Shown: piece after piece, positions 8,311 through 17,224 of the stretch
How the letters are laid out: every line of letters begins with the position of its first letter
Position numbering within the stretch: position 1 is the stretch's first letter
NCBI RefSeq assembly: GCF_900107745.1
Contig: NZ_FNRO01000011.1
Coordinates: forward strand, 1 to 64,000
Source: Variovorax sp. YR216
GTDB lineage: Bacteria; Pseudomonadota; Gammaproteobacteria; Burkholderiales; Burkholderiaceae_C
Reading direction: 5' to 3'
Length of the DNA stretch: 64,000 bases
Notes under the pieces: generated by a model
The model's database searches: none
What the model was told of the DNA's origin: nothing
The model's input: only the letters and a program-made list of their open reading frames with translations
Program-made: the position numbers and the translations under genes

Positions 8311-8896
8311 TCTCTATTCGGCGCAGGCAACCTGGATGCACGGCGTTCCGGCCTGGATCAAGCTCGCGCTGTTGTCGATCTGCGGCACGATCCTGGTGTG
8401 GATCGAGCGGCCCGCGTACCTGATCGCTGGGTGCGTTCTGGCGCTTTCGATCTTCATGTCGCTGGGGGCGCCCGCGTGGCGCAGCTTCCGGATGCTGGGC
8501 GGGGTGGCCATTGCGGGCGGACTGATCGTTCTCTTCCACTGGGTGATGGGCACGACCGCGCAAGGCGCGGCGAGCGCCTTGCGCCTCGGGAGTGCGGCAG
8601 TGCTCGCGCTGATGCTCACGCTGACCACGCGCTTCGAAGACCTGCTGGCCGTGCTCGAGGCCGTCATGCGTCCGTTGCAGCGCATCGGCGTGCCGACCGG
8701 GCGCGTCGCGCTCGCACTGGGCCTCATGCTGCGCTTCGCAGAGAACTTCCATGCGCAGTGGCATCGCCTCGATGACGCGTACCGCGCTCGCGCCGGCCGG
8801 GGCGGCGGAATGCGGCTCCTGGCGCCGATGACGATCCGCACCCTTCAGACCGCTGACCGTGTGGCCGACGCACTGGCTGCACGGCTCGGCCGGTGA
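8303..8896 (+). CDS. bioN: Biotin ECF transporter transmembrane (T) protein BioN
   Basis: The 197-residue membrane protein is of the CbiQ/EcfT family. Four to five hydrophobic segments are visible in the first 130 residues, and the C-terminal cytoplasmic part contains the Ala-Arg-Gly type coupling helix YRARAGRGG. It overlaps bioM by eight bases and is followed by bioY, so the three genes form one operon. BioN couples ATP hydrolysis by BioM to the substrate-binding BioY subunit. Confidence 0.85.
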   Translation: MRSLYSAQATWMHGVPAWIKLALLSICGTILVWIERPAYLIAGCVLALSIFMSLGAPAWRSFRMLGGVAIAGGLIVLFHWVMGTTAQGAASALRLGSAAVLALMLTLTTRFEDLLAVLEAVMRPLQRIGVPTGRVALALGLMLRFAENFHAQWHRLDDAYRARAGRGGGMRLLAPMTIRTLQTADRVADALAARLGR

Positions 8897-8929
8897 TTCG
8901 TTCAAACCCTTCCTTGAAAGCTGCTTCCC

Positions 8930-9526
8930 ATGCCCGCAAACCCCCACGCCGGCACCTCGTCTTCGCGATCCCTCGCTCACATCGCCCTGTTCGCGGCGTT
9001 GATGGCAGTGCTGGGACTGATTCCCAAGATCGACCTGCCGTTCGGCGTGCCCATCACGCTGCAATCGCTTGGCGTGATGCTGGCCGGCTGCCTGCTGGGG
9101 CCGCGCCGCGGCTTTCTCGCGATGGCGCTTTTCCTGCTCGCTGTGGCGCTGGGCCTGCCGCTGCTGCCCGGCGGGCGCGGTGGACTCGGCGTGTTCGTGG
9201 GCGCGACCTCGGGCTTCCTGTTCGGCTGGATGTTCGGCGCCTTCGCCTGCGGCCTGCTGATGCGCCTGCTGGTGCCTCGCCTCGGCGACTCCACGGGCAA
9301 GGGGTTGCTGGCGACGAGCTTCTTGTCCTCGGTGATCGGCGGGATCGTGGTGGTCTATGCCTTCGGAATCGTCGGGCTGTCGTTCGTGGCCCACATGTCG
9401 CTGTCGCAGGCCGCGCTGGCCATGCTGATCTTCATTCCCGGCGACCTGGTCAAGTGCGGCATCTGTGCCGTGGTCGTGCAGACCGTGATGCGGGGCATGC
9501 CCAGCTGGCGGCTCGGCCGCGATTGA
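8930..9526 (+). CDS. bioY: Biotin transporter substrate-binding subunit BioY
   Basis: The 198-residue polytopic membrane protein carries the BioY family pattern: the N-terminal LIPKIDLPFGVPITLQSLGVMLAG, then LLGPRRGFLAMALFLLAVALGLPLL and a GGRGGLGVFVGATSGFLFGW glycine-rich segment. It is the S-component that binds biotin, and BioM and BioN upstream complete the transporter. The spacing of 33 bases from bioN fits one operon. Confidence 0.93.
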   Translation: MPANPHAGTSSSRSLAHIALFAALMAVLGLIPKIDLPFGVPITLQSLGVMLAGCLLGPRRGFLAMALFLLAVALGLPLLPGGRGGLGVFVGATSGFLFGWMFGAFACGLLMRLLVPRLGDSTGKGLLATSFLSSVIGGIVVVYAFGIVGLSFVAHMSLSQAALAMLIFIPGDLVKCGICAVVVQTVMRGMPSWRLGRD

Positions 9527-9548
9527 ACGGAAGCGCGGCTTGAGGCGC

Positions 9549-10001
9549 CTAGCGTCGCTTGAACACCGTCGCTGAAACGTAGTCCTTGCGGGGGCCGCGC
9601 ACGGTGTGGCAGATGACGAAAGTCCCGTCGACCAGAAAGCGGTAGCTGCTGTCGTAGGTGTCGGGCGAGCACAGGTGCGTGGCCAGGCCGCCGAACGCAT
9701 CGCCCTGCCGCTGGAGTTCGATGTGGTGGAAGAGGCGGGGCGGCGCTTCGTTGAAGAACACCGTGAAGCCGCCGGGAGCGCGCTCGAAACGGTATTCGCG
9801 GGACGCGTCGAGCACCTTGCCGCCGGCCAGTCGGACACGGCCTTCTTCGCGGTAGGTCAGCACATCGGGATGCTGTCGCTCGAACAGGGCGATGCCGGTC
9901 ATCGTGGCCTGGTTCTCGATGGTCCGGTCCAGATCCCAGGCGCCTTCCAGCTGGTCGAAGACGGCGTCCGCGCCGCGCCAGGGGGCTGTTGTCACGTCCA
10001 C
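9549..10001 (-). CDS. DUF6314 family protein, function unknown
   Basis: The 150-residue protein has the DUF6314 pattern. WDLDRTI near the N-terminus is followed by a YREEGRVRL strand, REYRFER, an HHIELQ segment and CSPDTYDSSYRF, and it ends in a RGPRKDY motif. The fold is probably an eight-stranded barrel of the lipocalin/calycin kind, which is my inference from the strand spacing. Its function is not known. It overlaps the upstream NUDIX gene by ten bases and is therefore likely cotranslated with it. Confidence 0.75.
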   Translation of the reverse strand: MDVTTAPWRGADAVFDQLEGAWDLDRTIENQATMTGIALFERQHPDVLTYREEGRVRLAGGKVLDASREYRFERAPGGFTVFFNEAPPRLFHHIELQRQGDAFGGLATHLCSPDTYDSSYRFLVDGTFVICHTVRGPRKDYVSATVFKRR

Positions 10002-10465
10002 GCGGGCGGCGGTGCGGCCTGAAGAAGCTGCCGCACCCGGGAGATCGCCCGCGCATAGGGTTCGGCGAAGGCATCGAGGGGCGCGTCGTGCGTCAGCCAG
10101 CTGAAGCTGAAGACGAGGCCGTCTTCCTCGGGGCTGCCCATGGCCACGTGGTCGAAGGTTTCCGGCAGAACCTCCTGCGTTCTCATCAGGAACAGGTGCC
10201 AGAGCTGCGGATGCCGGTGCTTGTTGCCCTCGATGCCCGCCTCGCAGTAGCGATCGATGGTGCCCAGCGGCTCCAGTTCCCCGGTGTAGTCGATGCCGGA
10301 TTCCTCCAGCAGCTCCCGGCGCACCGCATCTTCCGGGGCTTCGCCGGGCTCGATCGTGCCCTTCGGGAGCTGCATGCCACGGTCCTCGGGGTGATGGAAG
10401 ACCAGGAGGCGGCCCTGATCGTCCACCAGGCAGGCGCAGGCCTTGAGGACCGGGCGCTTCGTCAT
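9992..10465 (-). CDS. NUDIX hydrolase
   Basis: The 157-residue protein carries a complete NUDIX box, GTIEPGEAPEDAVRRELLEESGI (split here as GTIEPGEAPEDAVRREL and LEESGI), with all glutamates of the GX5EX7REUXEEXGU consensus. The substrate cannot be told from sequence. It starts on an ATGA overlap with yqeY and ends inside the DUF6314 gene, so yqeY, this gene and DUF6314 form one translationally coupled unit. Confidence 0.88.
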   Translation of the reverse strand: MTKRPVLKACACLVDDQGRLLVFHHPEDRGMQLPKGTIEPGEAPEDAVRRELLEESGIDYTGELEPLGTIDRYCEAGIEGNKHRHPQLWHLFLMRTQEVLPETFDHVAMGSPEEDGLVFSFSWLTHDAPLDAFAEPYARAISRVRQLLQAAPPPAWT

Positions 10466-10917
10466 GCAGAGGCGCCCGACAGTGCGGCCTTGACCGCAGC
10501 GCTGACCTGGCCCATGTCAGCCTTGCCGGCGAGGCGCGTCTTCACGACACCCATGACCTTGCCCATGTCGCCGGGGCCCTTGGCGCCGAGCTCGGCCACG
10601 ATGGCCTTCACCTCCACGGCGACTTCGTCGGCGCTCATCCGCTGCGGCAGGTACACCTCCAGCACCTTGATCTCGGCGGCTTCCTTGTCGGCGAGATCCA
10701 TGCGGCCGCCCTGGGTGAACGCGGCGACCGAGTCCTTGCGCTGCTTCACCAGCTTGTCGACGATCGAAACGATCATGGCGTCGTCCAGCACGACACGCTC
10801 GTCGACTTCCTTCTGCTTCATGGCGGCGAGCAGCAGACGGATGGTGCCCAGGCGCTCGGAGTCCTTGGCGCGCATCGCGGTCTTCATGTCTTCGTTGATC
10901 TGGTCCTTGAGGCTCAT
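10462..10917 (-). CDS. yqeY: GatB/YqeY domain-containing protein
   Basis: The 151-residue protein starts MSLKDQINEDMKTAMRAKDSERLGTIR and ends with the MGKVMGVVKTRLAGKADMGQVSAAVK helix-turn typical of the YqeY/GatB C-terminal tRNA-binding fold. It probably binds tRNA, though its exact role is unclear. The gene follows rpsU, a conserved order. The dnaG gene that often follows in related genomes is not present here and is replaced by the NUDIX and DUF6314 genes. Confidence 0.9.
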   Translation of the reverse strand: MSLKDQINEDMKTAMRAKDSERLGTIRLLLAAMKQKEVDERVVLDDAMIVSIVDKLVKQRKDSVAAFTQGGRMDLADKEAAEIKVLEVYLPQRMSADEVAVEVKAIVAELGAKGPGDMGKVMGVVKTRLAGKADMGQVSAAVKAALSGASA

Positions 10918-10938
10918 GTCTGGCTTTCCTTGGCGGTG

Positions 10939-10977
10939 AAAAAACAAGAGCCGCGGCAGGCAATCCTGGCGCGGCTC
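10939..10977 (-). terminator. Rho-independent terminator between rpsU and yqeY
   Basis: Read on the minus strand, GAGCCGCG (10977-10970) pairs with CGCGGCTC (10955-10948) and is followed by TTG and six T residues. It lies between rpsU and yqeY and probably reduces read-through, giving higher rpsU than yqeY expression. Confidence 0.8.
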
Positions 10978-11032
10978 GGGGAAGGAGCTGAAGCTGAACC
11001 GGGCACTGGCGCCTGGCCAGCGCAGCGGGTGA

Positions 11033-11245
11033 TCAGTACAGCTTCTTGGGGAGCTGCATGCTGCGCACGCGCTTGTAATGACGCTTGACGGCAGCTGCCT
11101 TCTTGCGCTTGCGCTCGGCGGTCGGCTTTTCGTAGAACTCGCGGGCACGCAGGTCGGTCAGCAGGCCGAGCTTTTCGATGGTGCGCTTGAAGCGGCGCAG
11201 CGCGACGTCGAAGGGCTCGTTTTCTTTTACGCGGATGGTGGTCAT
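11033..11245 (-). CDS. rpsU: 30S ribosomal protein bS21
   Basis: The 70-residue basic protein starts [21 protein letters not shown] and ends [10 protein letters not shown], a full-length bS21. It is needed for the 30S subunit to start on many mRNAs. A terminator follows directly, and a TATAAT -10 box about 100 bases upstream suggests its own promoter. Confidence 0.97.
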
Positions 11246-11340
11246 TTAGTGAATCGGTTGAATTTGGCGCGGGCAAGATCGGCACCCAAGCCGGGTTCCT
11301 CAACTGAAAAATGGGTGCGGCCGTTGAGGGGAGGCCAAAG

Positions 11341-12591
11341 TTAGCCCGTCATTATAGCCTGAGCTTTGCTTTTCAGCGACAGTGCTTCCGCACAAGCATG
11401 TGCGCTCGCCCACGCCCACTGGAAGTTGTAACCGCCGAGCCAGCCGGTGACGTCGACCACCTCGCCGATGAAGTAGAGGCCCGGCTGCTTCGATTCCATG
11501 GTCTGCGAGGACAGGTCGCGTGTATCGACGCCGCCCGCGGTGACCTCGGCCTTCTTGTAGCCCTCCGTGCCCGTCGGCGTGATCTGCCATCGGGCGATGC
11601 GCTCCGCCAGGGCGGCCAGCGCACGATCGGCGGCCTCGTTGATCGGTCGCTGCAACGCCGCATCCTCGCCCACCCAGGCATCGGCGAGTCGCGACGGCAC
11701 CAGCGTGGCCAATTCGTTGGCGATGCGCTTGCGGGACTGCCGCTTGGCCTCGCCGAGCGCTTCGGCGACGTCCGTGCCGGGCGCGAAGTCGATCGTGAGC
11801 GGCGAGCCGGGCCGCCAATAGCTCGAAATCTGCAGAACCGCAGGGCCGGAAAGCCCTCGATGCGTGAAGAGCAGGTCTTCGAGAAAGTGCATCCGCTCCT
11901 TCTTGCTGCCGGTTTCGATCTGCACCGGCAGGGAAAGGCCCGCCAACCCGGCATAGGGGGCCCAGCCTTCGCCGCCGAACGTCAGCGGCACCAGCGCCGG
12001 GCGCGGCGTGACCACGCGCAGTCCGAACTGTTCGGCCATCCGGTAGCCGAAGTCGCTCGCGCCGATCTGGGGGATCGAAAGACCGCCGGTCGCGATCACC
12101 AGCTGGGGTGCGCGAACCGCGCCGCGGCCGGTCTCGACCTGATAGCCGCCGTCATCCGACCAGCCGATCGCGCCCACGCTGCAGGGCTGCCAGTGCTCGA
12201 CGCCGCCGGCCCGGCACTCGGCCAGCAGCATGTCGATGATCTGCTGCGAAGAGCCGTCGCAGAAGAGCTGCCCCTTGTGCTTCTCGTGGTAGGCGATGCC
12301 GTGCCGCTGCACCATGTCGATGAACTGCTGCGGTGCATAGCGCGACAGCGCCGAGCGGCAGAAATGCGGGTTGTCGCCGATGAAGTGCCGCTGAGGTGCG
12401 CGCACGTCCAGATCGCGATTGGTGAAATTGGCGCGCCCGCCGCCGGAGATGCGAATCTTCTCGGCGATGCGGTCGTTGTGGTCGAGCAGCAGCACCTTCA
12501 CGCCGCGCTGCCCCGCCTGCGCAGCGCAGAAGAGGCCTGCGGCGCCTGCGCCGATGACGATGGCGTCGAACGACTTCTGACCGTCCGACAT
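11341..12591 (-). CDS. BaiN/RdsA (HI0933) family FAD-dependent oxidoreductase
   Basis: The 416-residue flavoprotein has the N-terminal FAD-binding Rossmann motif VIGAGAAGLFCAAQAG and then the family signature EKIRISGGGRANFTN. A second dinucleotide segment VIATGGLSIPQIG and a C-terminal GLYFIGEVVDVTGWLGGYNFQWAWASA block also match the HI0933 family. Some members are flavin reductases acting on bile-acid intermediates, but the substrate is unknown here. The start overlaps the cobA stop by one base. Its place at the end of a nitrate/siroheme operon suggests cotranscription, not necessarily a related role. Confidence 0.88.
   Translation of the reverse strand: MSDGQKSFDAIVIGAGAAGLFCAAQAGQRGVKVLLLDHNDRIAEKIRISGGGRANFTNRDLDVRAPQRHFIGDNPHFCRSALSRYAPQQFIDMVQRHGIAYHEKHKGQLFCDGSSQQIIDMLLAECRAGGVEHWQPCSVGAIGWSDDGGYQVETGRGAVRAPQLVIATGGLSIPQIGASDFGYRMAEQFGLRVVTPRPALVPLTFGGEGWAPYAGLAGLSLPVQIETGSKKERMHFLEDLLFTHRGLSGPAVLQISSYWRPGSPLTIDFAPGTDVAEALGEAKRQSRKRIANELATLVPSRLADAWVGEDAALQRPINEAADRALAALAERIARWQITPTGTEGYKKAEVTAGGVDTRDLSSQTMESKQPGLYFIGEVVDVTGWLGGYNFQWAWASAHACAEALSLKSKAQAIMTG
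11351..11356 (-). promoter_or_regulatory. Candidate -10 box of the rpsU promoter
   Basis: TATAAT on the minus strand lies within the last codons of the flavoprotein gene. The -35 region is poor (TCGCTG at about 17 bases). The transcript would carry a leader of roughly 95-100 nt before rpsU. Confidence 0.4.
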
Positions 12592-13379
12592 CAGGTGCCG
12601 AAGCGGGTGACGGATACGCCCGCAGCCGCAAGCCCTTGCAGCACGTCGCCCACGACGATCACCGACGGGCTTCCGAGCCCGGCGGCGGTGAGGTCCGTGC
12701 GCAGGCACGACAGCGTGCTCGTGATGTGCCGCTGGTGCGGCAGGCTCGCATGCTGGATCACGGCCACCGGCGTGTCGCCGGGCAGTCCGTGCAGCAGCTC
12801 GTTCTGGATGTGAGCCACGCCGGAGACGCCCATGTAGATGACCAGCGTCAGCCGCGCATCTCGCGCCGTCGCGGCGAGCTGTTGCCAGTCGGTCGGGTTC
12901 TCGGCGGCCGAATGGCCCGTCTTGGCGTGGCCGGTGACGAACACCACGCCCTGCGCATGATCGCGATGTGTCAGCGGCACGCCCAGCGCAGTGACCGCGG
13001 CGAGCCCGGCGGTGATGCCGTTGACCACGGTGCATTCGATGCCGGCTTCGCGCAGGTGCTCGACCTCCTCGCCGCCGCGGCCGAAGATGAACGGGTCGCC
13101 GCCTTTCAGGCGAACCACGGTTTCGCCTTCCTGCACCGCGGTGATCATCAGCCGCTCGATGAAAGCCTGCGGCGTGCTGCGGCAGCCGCCGCGCTTGCCC
13201 ACGTGGATGATGCGTGCGTCGGGCCGTGCATAGGCGAGGATCTCGTCGTTGACCAGGTCGTCGACCAGCAGCACGGTGGCCGCCTGGATCGCCTTGACGG
13301 CCTTGATCGTCAGCAGTTCGGGGTCGCCGGGGCCGGCGCCGACCAATGTGCAGGTGCCTTGGGGGGAGTTGGTGTTCAT
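12591..13379 (-). CDS. cobA: Uroporphyrinogen-III C-methyltransferase
   Basis: The 262-residue SUMT enzyme methylates uroporphyrinogen III twice, using S-adenosylmethionine, to give precorrin-2. The first motif LVGAGPGDPELLTIKAVKAI, the VVRLKGGDPFIFGRGGEE loop and VNGITAGLAAVTALGVPLTHRD are all present. The dehydrogenase/ferrochelatase half found in fused CysG is absent, so another gene must complete siroheme. The position in the nirBD-nasA operon fits a supply of siroheme to NirB. It overlaps ybiB by four bases. Confidence 0.95.
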   Translation of the reverse strand: MNTNSPQGTCTLVGAGPGDPELLTIKAVKAIQAATVLLVDDLVNDEILAYARPDARIIHVGKRGGCRSTPQAFIERLMITAVQEGETVVRLKGGDPFIFGRGGEEVEHLREAGIECTVVNGITAGLAAVTALGVPLTHRDHAQGVVFVTGHAKTGHSAAENPTDWQQLAATARDARLTLVIYMGVSGVAHIQNELLHGLPGDTPVAVIQHASLPHQRHITSTLSCLRTDLTAAGLGSPSVIVVGDVLQGLAAAGVSVTRFGT

Positions 13380-14314
13380 CGGATCTCCGTCTCTTGCGGC
13401 TGTGTCTGTTGGGCGAGGTTGGCGAGCTGGACGATCTGCGCGACCTGCTGCGCGATGGCATGGGGCACGGGTGTTTCGCCGGACAGCACGCGGCGCGTGT
13501 AGTCCACCGTGGTGTCGACGTCGATGTCCTTCGGAAGCCCCGGCACGTCGCCCTGCGTGCCCGGCTGCTGTTCCTGCAAGGCGACGTGCCGTCCGTGCAC
13601 GAAGCCGTCGATCTGCGCGGTTCGACGCGGATCGGCCGCGCTTTCGCCTTCGAGGCCGCGCGAGAGCAGGGCGGTCATGCCCATCAGCTCGAAGGTGGCG
13701 GCCATCGACCTGGCGTATTCGGGATGGGTGTAGCTGCCGATCACCACGGATTCGCCGGCGGTCGGCTGCATCAGCTTGACCACGCTATGGCCGGAGTTGC
13801 GCAGGCCGACCACGCGCCGCACGTCGAGCAGACGCTTGAGCCCGGGCGAGAGCAGTTCGGTCGGTGCGAAGACGACTTCGCCATCGTCGATCGCGCGAAT
13901 GGCCGTGAGGGCCGGCACGCCGAGCCCCGCGAGCACATTGGATGCGAGAACGCGCGCCGATTCGGTCGCCGTGCCATGCACCAGCACCGGCAGCCCTTCG
14001 CGCGCCAACAGCAGTGCGAGAAGCGGCGTCAGCACCGGCAGGCGTCGCGCGCCGTTGTAGCTGGGCAGCACGACCAGCGGCCGGCCGGTCGCGGGAAAGC
14101 GGTTGAGCCGCGCATGCGTCGCATCGAGAAAGCCGGCCAGCTCCTCCGGCGTCTCGCCCTTGATGCGCATCGCGAGGCAGAAGGCGCCGATCTCGAGATC
14201 GCTCACCGTGCCGTCCAGCACCTGGCCGAACAGGTCGCACGCCTGCTCGCGCTCGAGCGGCTTCGCGCCGCGCGCGCCGCGGCCGATTTCCTTGATGTAG
14301 TGGCTGATTCCCAT
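13376..14314 (-). CDS. ybiB: DNA-binding protein YbiB (anthranilate phosphoribosyltransferase-like)
   Basis: The 312-residue protein has the glycosyltransferase family 3 architecture of TrpD: a helical N-terminal domain, FCLAMRIKGETPEELAGFLDA, then an alpha/beta domain with VVLPSYNGARRLPVLTPLLALLLAREGLPVLVHG. E. coli YbiB binds nucleic acids and lacks TrpD activity. The start at ATG (complement of 14312-14314) matches the family. It is about 100 bases after nasA and coupled to cobA. The link to nitrate metabolism is positional only. Confidence 0.85.
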   Translation of the reverse strand: MGISHYIKEIGRGARGAKPLEREQACDLFGQVLDGTVSDLEIGAFCLAMRIKGETPEELAGFLDATHARLNRFPATGRPLVVLPSYNGARRLPVLTPLLALLLAREGLPVLVHGTATESARVLASNVLAGLGVPALTAIRAIDDGEVVFAPTELLSPGLKRLLDVRRVVGLRNSGHSVVKLMQPTAGESVVIGSYTHPEYARSMAATFELMGMTALLSRGLEGESAADPRRTAQIDGFVHGRHVALQEQQPGTQGDVPGLPKDIDVDTTVDYTRRVLSGETPVPHAIAQQVAQIVQLANLAQQTQPQETEIR

Positions 14315-14412
14315 GGGTGTGGGGATTGTCCCGCAAGGCTTATGCCGCAAAGCGGGCGTCCTTATGCCCCGCCCCGCAGGAAGGTCTGCTTCCGCGATCG
14401 CGGCGGGACTGA

Positions 14413-17214
14413 TCATGGCGCCACCGCGACGGCCGGCGGGGCGCTGGCGCGCACCATGCGCTTGAGTTCGGGCACGCACGAACCGCAGTTGGTTCCGCAT
14501 TTGAGCGAACCCTGGAGCGCCGCCAGCCGCTCTTCGTCCGATCCGCCCGATGCGGCGAGCTGTCCGGCAATCGCCGTCTCCGTCACGCCGAAGCAGCTGC
14601 AGATGATCTTGCCCTTGGACGCCACATTGCCGGGCGCCGCCGCGCCGGGGCGCAGGAGCTGGCGGCCATAGGCCTGTGCCGGCAGGCGGTCCTGCAGCAG
14701 GGCCTTGATCCACGCCTCGGCCCGCGTGTCGCCGCCGAGGAGGAATCCTTCCAGGTAGGCGTCGGCGCCGCTGCGCACCAGCCTGACCGCACGGCGCTGG
14801 CCGCGTCGTGCGTCGGCGTAGCGAAGCGTTTCCGCGCCGCTGAGGGACAGCAGGTTCTCGATCTGTGCGAGCAGCGCATCCGGCGGCGCTTCATACGCCG
14901 CTGCCCGGAAAAGCACGCCGGCGCGCTCCTGGCCATCGCCGCCGAGCGCCGCGCCGCTGCCGAAGGGCACGCAGCTCGCAAAGGGGAAGGACCGCATCAG
15001 CTCGCGCAGCGCGACCGCGACCTCCAGCGAAGTCCCTTGCGGCAGCCACGCCGCCGCGAGCAGCGACCACGGCAGCTCGGCCTTGAGGATCTTGACCGCC
15101 GCGTGCTTCAGCTCCGGCTGCTTCGAATCGGGGCAGTAGCTCGAAGTGGTCAGCGCGTTCACGCCCGCGAGCGGTGTGCCCGTGCTCGACGACCCGCTCA
15201 GGTACTCGCCGCCCCAGTGCATCGCGATGAACGCCTGGCTCAGGCCGACCTCGGTGCTGCCGGCGACCGGCACCACGATCGAGCCGCGCCGCGAGGTGAC
15301 GTGGACGAGGTCGCCCTCCGCGATCTGGCGGCGCGCCATGTCCTGCGGATGCATCTGCAGGGTGGGCTCCGCCGCATGGCCGAAGAGGCGGCCCAGCGTG
15401 CCGGTGCGGCTCATGCCGTGCCACTGGTCGCGCAGGCGCCCGGTGTTCAGCGAGAACGGGTAGCGCGCTTCGCGTGCCTCCGCGACGGGCTTGTAGGGCG
15501 TGTCGGCGAAGCGGGCGCGGCCGTCCGGCGTCGGGAAGATGCCGTCTTCGTAGAGCCGGGCGCGGCCCACGGTCTCGCCCTTGCGCAGCGGCCATTGCTG
15601 CGGCGCGGCTTCGAGCATCGCGTAGCTCATGCCGGTGATGTCGAGGTCGCGGCCGTGGGTGGTCTCGCGGTGCTCGTTCCAGACCGATTCGGGCGTGTCG
15701 TAGGGGAACAGCGTCTGCGTGCGGCCCAGGCGCTCTTCCAGCCGGCGCGCGAAGTCCACGCCGATCGCCCAGTCGTTGCGCGCTTCGCCGGGCGCGGAGA
15801 CCGCCGGCCGCACGCGCGAGATGCGCCGCTCGCTGTTGGTGACCGTGCCGTCCTTCTCGCCCCAGGTGGTGGCCGGGAGCAGCAGGTCGGCGTACGCGCA
15901 GGTCGCGGTGGTCGAGAAGGCTTCCTGCACCACCACGAACTCGCAGCGCTCGAGCGCGCGGCGCACGGTCGCCTGGTCGGGCATCGACTGCGCGGGGTTG
16001 GTGCAGGCGATCCACAGCGCGCGGATCTCGCCGTCGGCCGCCGCCTGGAACATCTCGACGGCGGTCTTGCCGGGCTTCTCCGGCACATCGGCGATGCCCC
16101 AGAACGCCGCAACCTCGGCGCGATGCTGCGGATTCGCGAGATCGCGATGCGCCGACAGCAGGTTGGCGAGCCCGCCCACTTCGCGCCCGCCCATCGCGTT
16201 GGGTTGCCCGGTCAGCGAGAACGGGCCCGCGCCGGGCTTGCCGATCTGCGCGGTTGCAAGGTGCAGGTTGATCAGCGCCGCGTTCTTGATCGTGCCCGAC
16301 GACGACTGGTTGAGGCCCTGGCAGTAGAGGCTCAACGTGGCGGGCGACGTCGCGAACAGGCGCGCCGCTTCGAGCAGGTCCTCCTTCGAGATGCCGCAGA
16401 CCTGCGCGACGCGATCCGGCGTGCAGTCCCGCACCGTGGCCTTGAGCGCATCGAATCCACTGGTGTGTTCGGCGATGTAGCGCGCATCGGTCCAGCCTTC
16501 CCACAGCATCAGGTGCAGCATGCCGTTGAACAACATCACGTCGGTGCCCGGCTGGATCGGCAGGAACAGGTCGGCAATCTCCGCCGTGTCGGTGCGGCGC
16601 GGATCGGCCACGATGATCTTCATCGCCGGATTCGCCGCCTTCGCGTCCTCGATGCGGCGGAACAGGATCGGGTGCGCCCATGCGGTGTTGCTGCCCACGA
16701 TGAAGAGGCACTGCGCGTGCTTCAGGTCGTCGTAGCAGGCGGGCGGCGCATCGGCGCCCAGCGTCTTCTTGTAGCCCGCGACCGCGCTGCTCATGCACAG
16801 GCGCGAGTTGGTGTCGATGTTGTTGGTCGCGACCAGCCCCTTGGCGAGCTTGTTGAAGACGTAGTAGTCCTCGGTCAGCAACTGGCCGGACACATAAAAA
16901 CCGACCGCGTCCGGTCCGTGGTCGCGGATGACCTGCGCGAACTTTTCGACCGCGAGGTCCAGCGCGCCGTCCCAGCTGATCGGTTCCGGCGTCGAGCCGC
17001 GCGTGGCGCGCTGCATCGGGCGCAGCAGGCGCGTCTGCATCGTGACCGCGGCGCTGGCGGTGAGGTGCAGCGTCGATCCCTTGGTGCACAGCCGGCCGAA
17101 GTTGGCGGGATGCGCAGGATCGCCGCGCACGCCGGTGATCTGCGCGCCATCGGATTCGATGATCACGCCACAGCCCACGCCACAGTAAGGGCAGGTCGAG
17201 CGTGTTTCCTTCAT
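14413..17214 (-). CDS. nasA: Assimilatory nitrate reductase, catalytic subunit
   Basis: The 933-residue molybdopterin-guanine-dinucleotide oxidoreductase reduces nitrate to nitrite in the cytoplasm. The N-terminal [4Fe-4S] cysteines are Cys8, Cys11, Cys15 and Cys43. The Mo-bis-MGD fold fills the middle, with YYVFNKLAKGL, FIVGSNTAWAHP and GQPNAMGGREVGG. A C-terminal BFD-like [2Fe-2S] domain (about residues 870-925) has Cys872, Cys874, Cys906, Cys910 and Cys913. No signal peptide is seen. There is no NasC/NasB-type NADH-dehydrogenase subunit gene nearby, so the electron donor is open. It starts ten bases after nirD. Confidence 0.95.
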   Translation of the reverse strand: MKETRSTCPYCGVGCGVIIESDGAQITGVRGDPAHPANFGRLCTKGSTLHLTASAAVTMQTRLLRPMQRATRGSTPEPISWDGALDLAVEKFAQVIRDHGPDAVGFYVSGQLLTEDYYVFNKLAKGLVATNNIDTNSRLCMSSAVAGYKKTLGADAPPACYDDLKHAQCLFIVGSNTAWAHPILFRRIEDAKAANPAMKIIVADPRRTDTAEIADLFLPIQPGTDVMLFNGMLHLMLWEGWTDARYIAEHTSGFDALKATVRDCTPDRVAQVCGISKEDLLEAARLFATSPATLSLYCQGLNQSSSGTIKNAALINLHLATAQIGKPGAGPFSLTGQPNAMGGREVGGLANLLSAHRDLANPQHRAEVAAFWGIADVPEKPGKTAVEMFQAAADGEIRALWIACTNPAQSMPDQATVRRALERCEFVVVQEAFSTTATCAYADLLLPATTWGEKDGTVTNSERRISRVRPAVSAPGEARNDWAIGVDFARRLEERLGRTQTLFPYDTPESVWNEHRETTHGRDLDITGMSYAMLEAAPQQWPLRKGETVGRARLYEDGIFPTPDGRARFADTPYKPVAEAREARYPFSLNTGRLRDQWHGMSRTGTLGRLFGHAAEPTLQMHPQDMARRQIAEGDLVHVTSRRGSIVVPVAGSTEVGLSQAFIAMHWGGEYLSGSSSTGTPLAGVNALTTSSYCPDSKQPELKHAAVKILKAELPWSLLAAAWLPQGTSLEVAVALRELMRSFPFASCVPFGSGAALGGDGQERAGVLFRAAAYEAPPDALLAQIENLLSLSGAETLRYADARRGQRRAVRLVRSGADAYLEGFLLGGDTRAEAWIKALLQDRLPAQAYGRQLLRPGAAAPGNVASKGKIICSCFGVTETAIAGQLAASGGSDEERLAALQGSLKCGTNCGSCVPELKRMVRASAPPAVAVAP

Positions 17215-17224
17215 GGGTCGGCCC

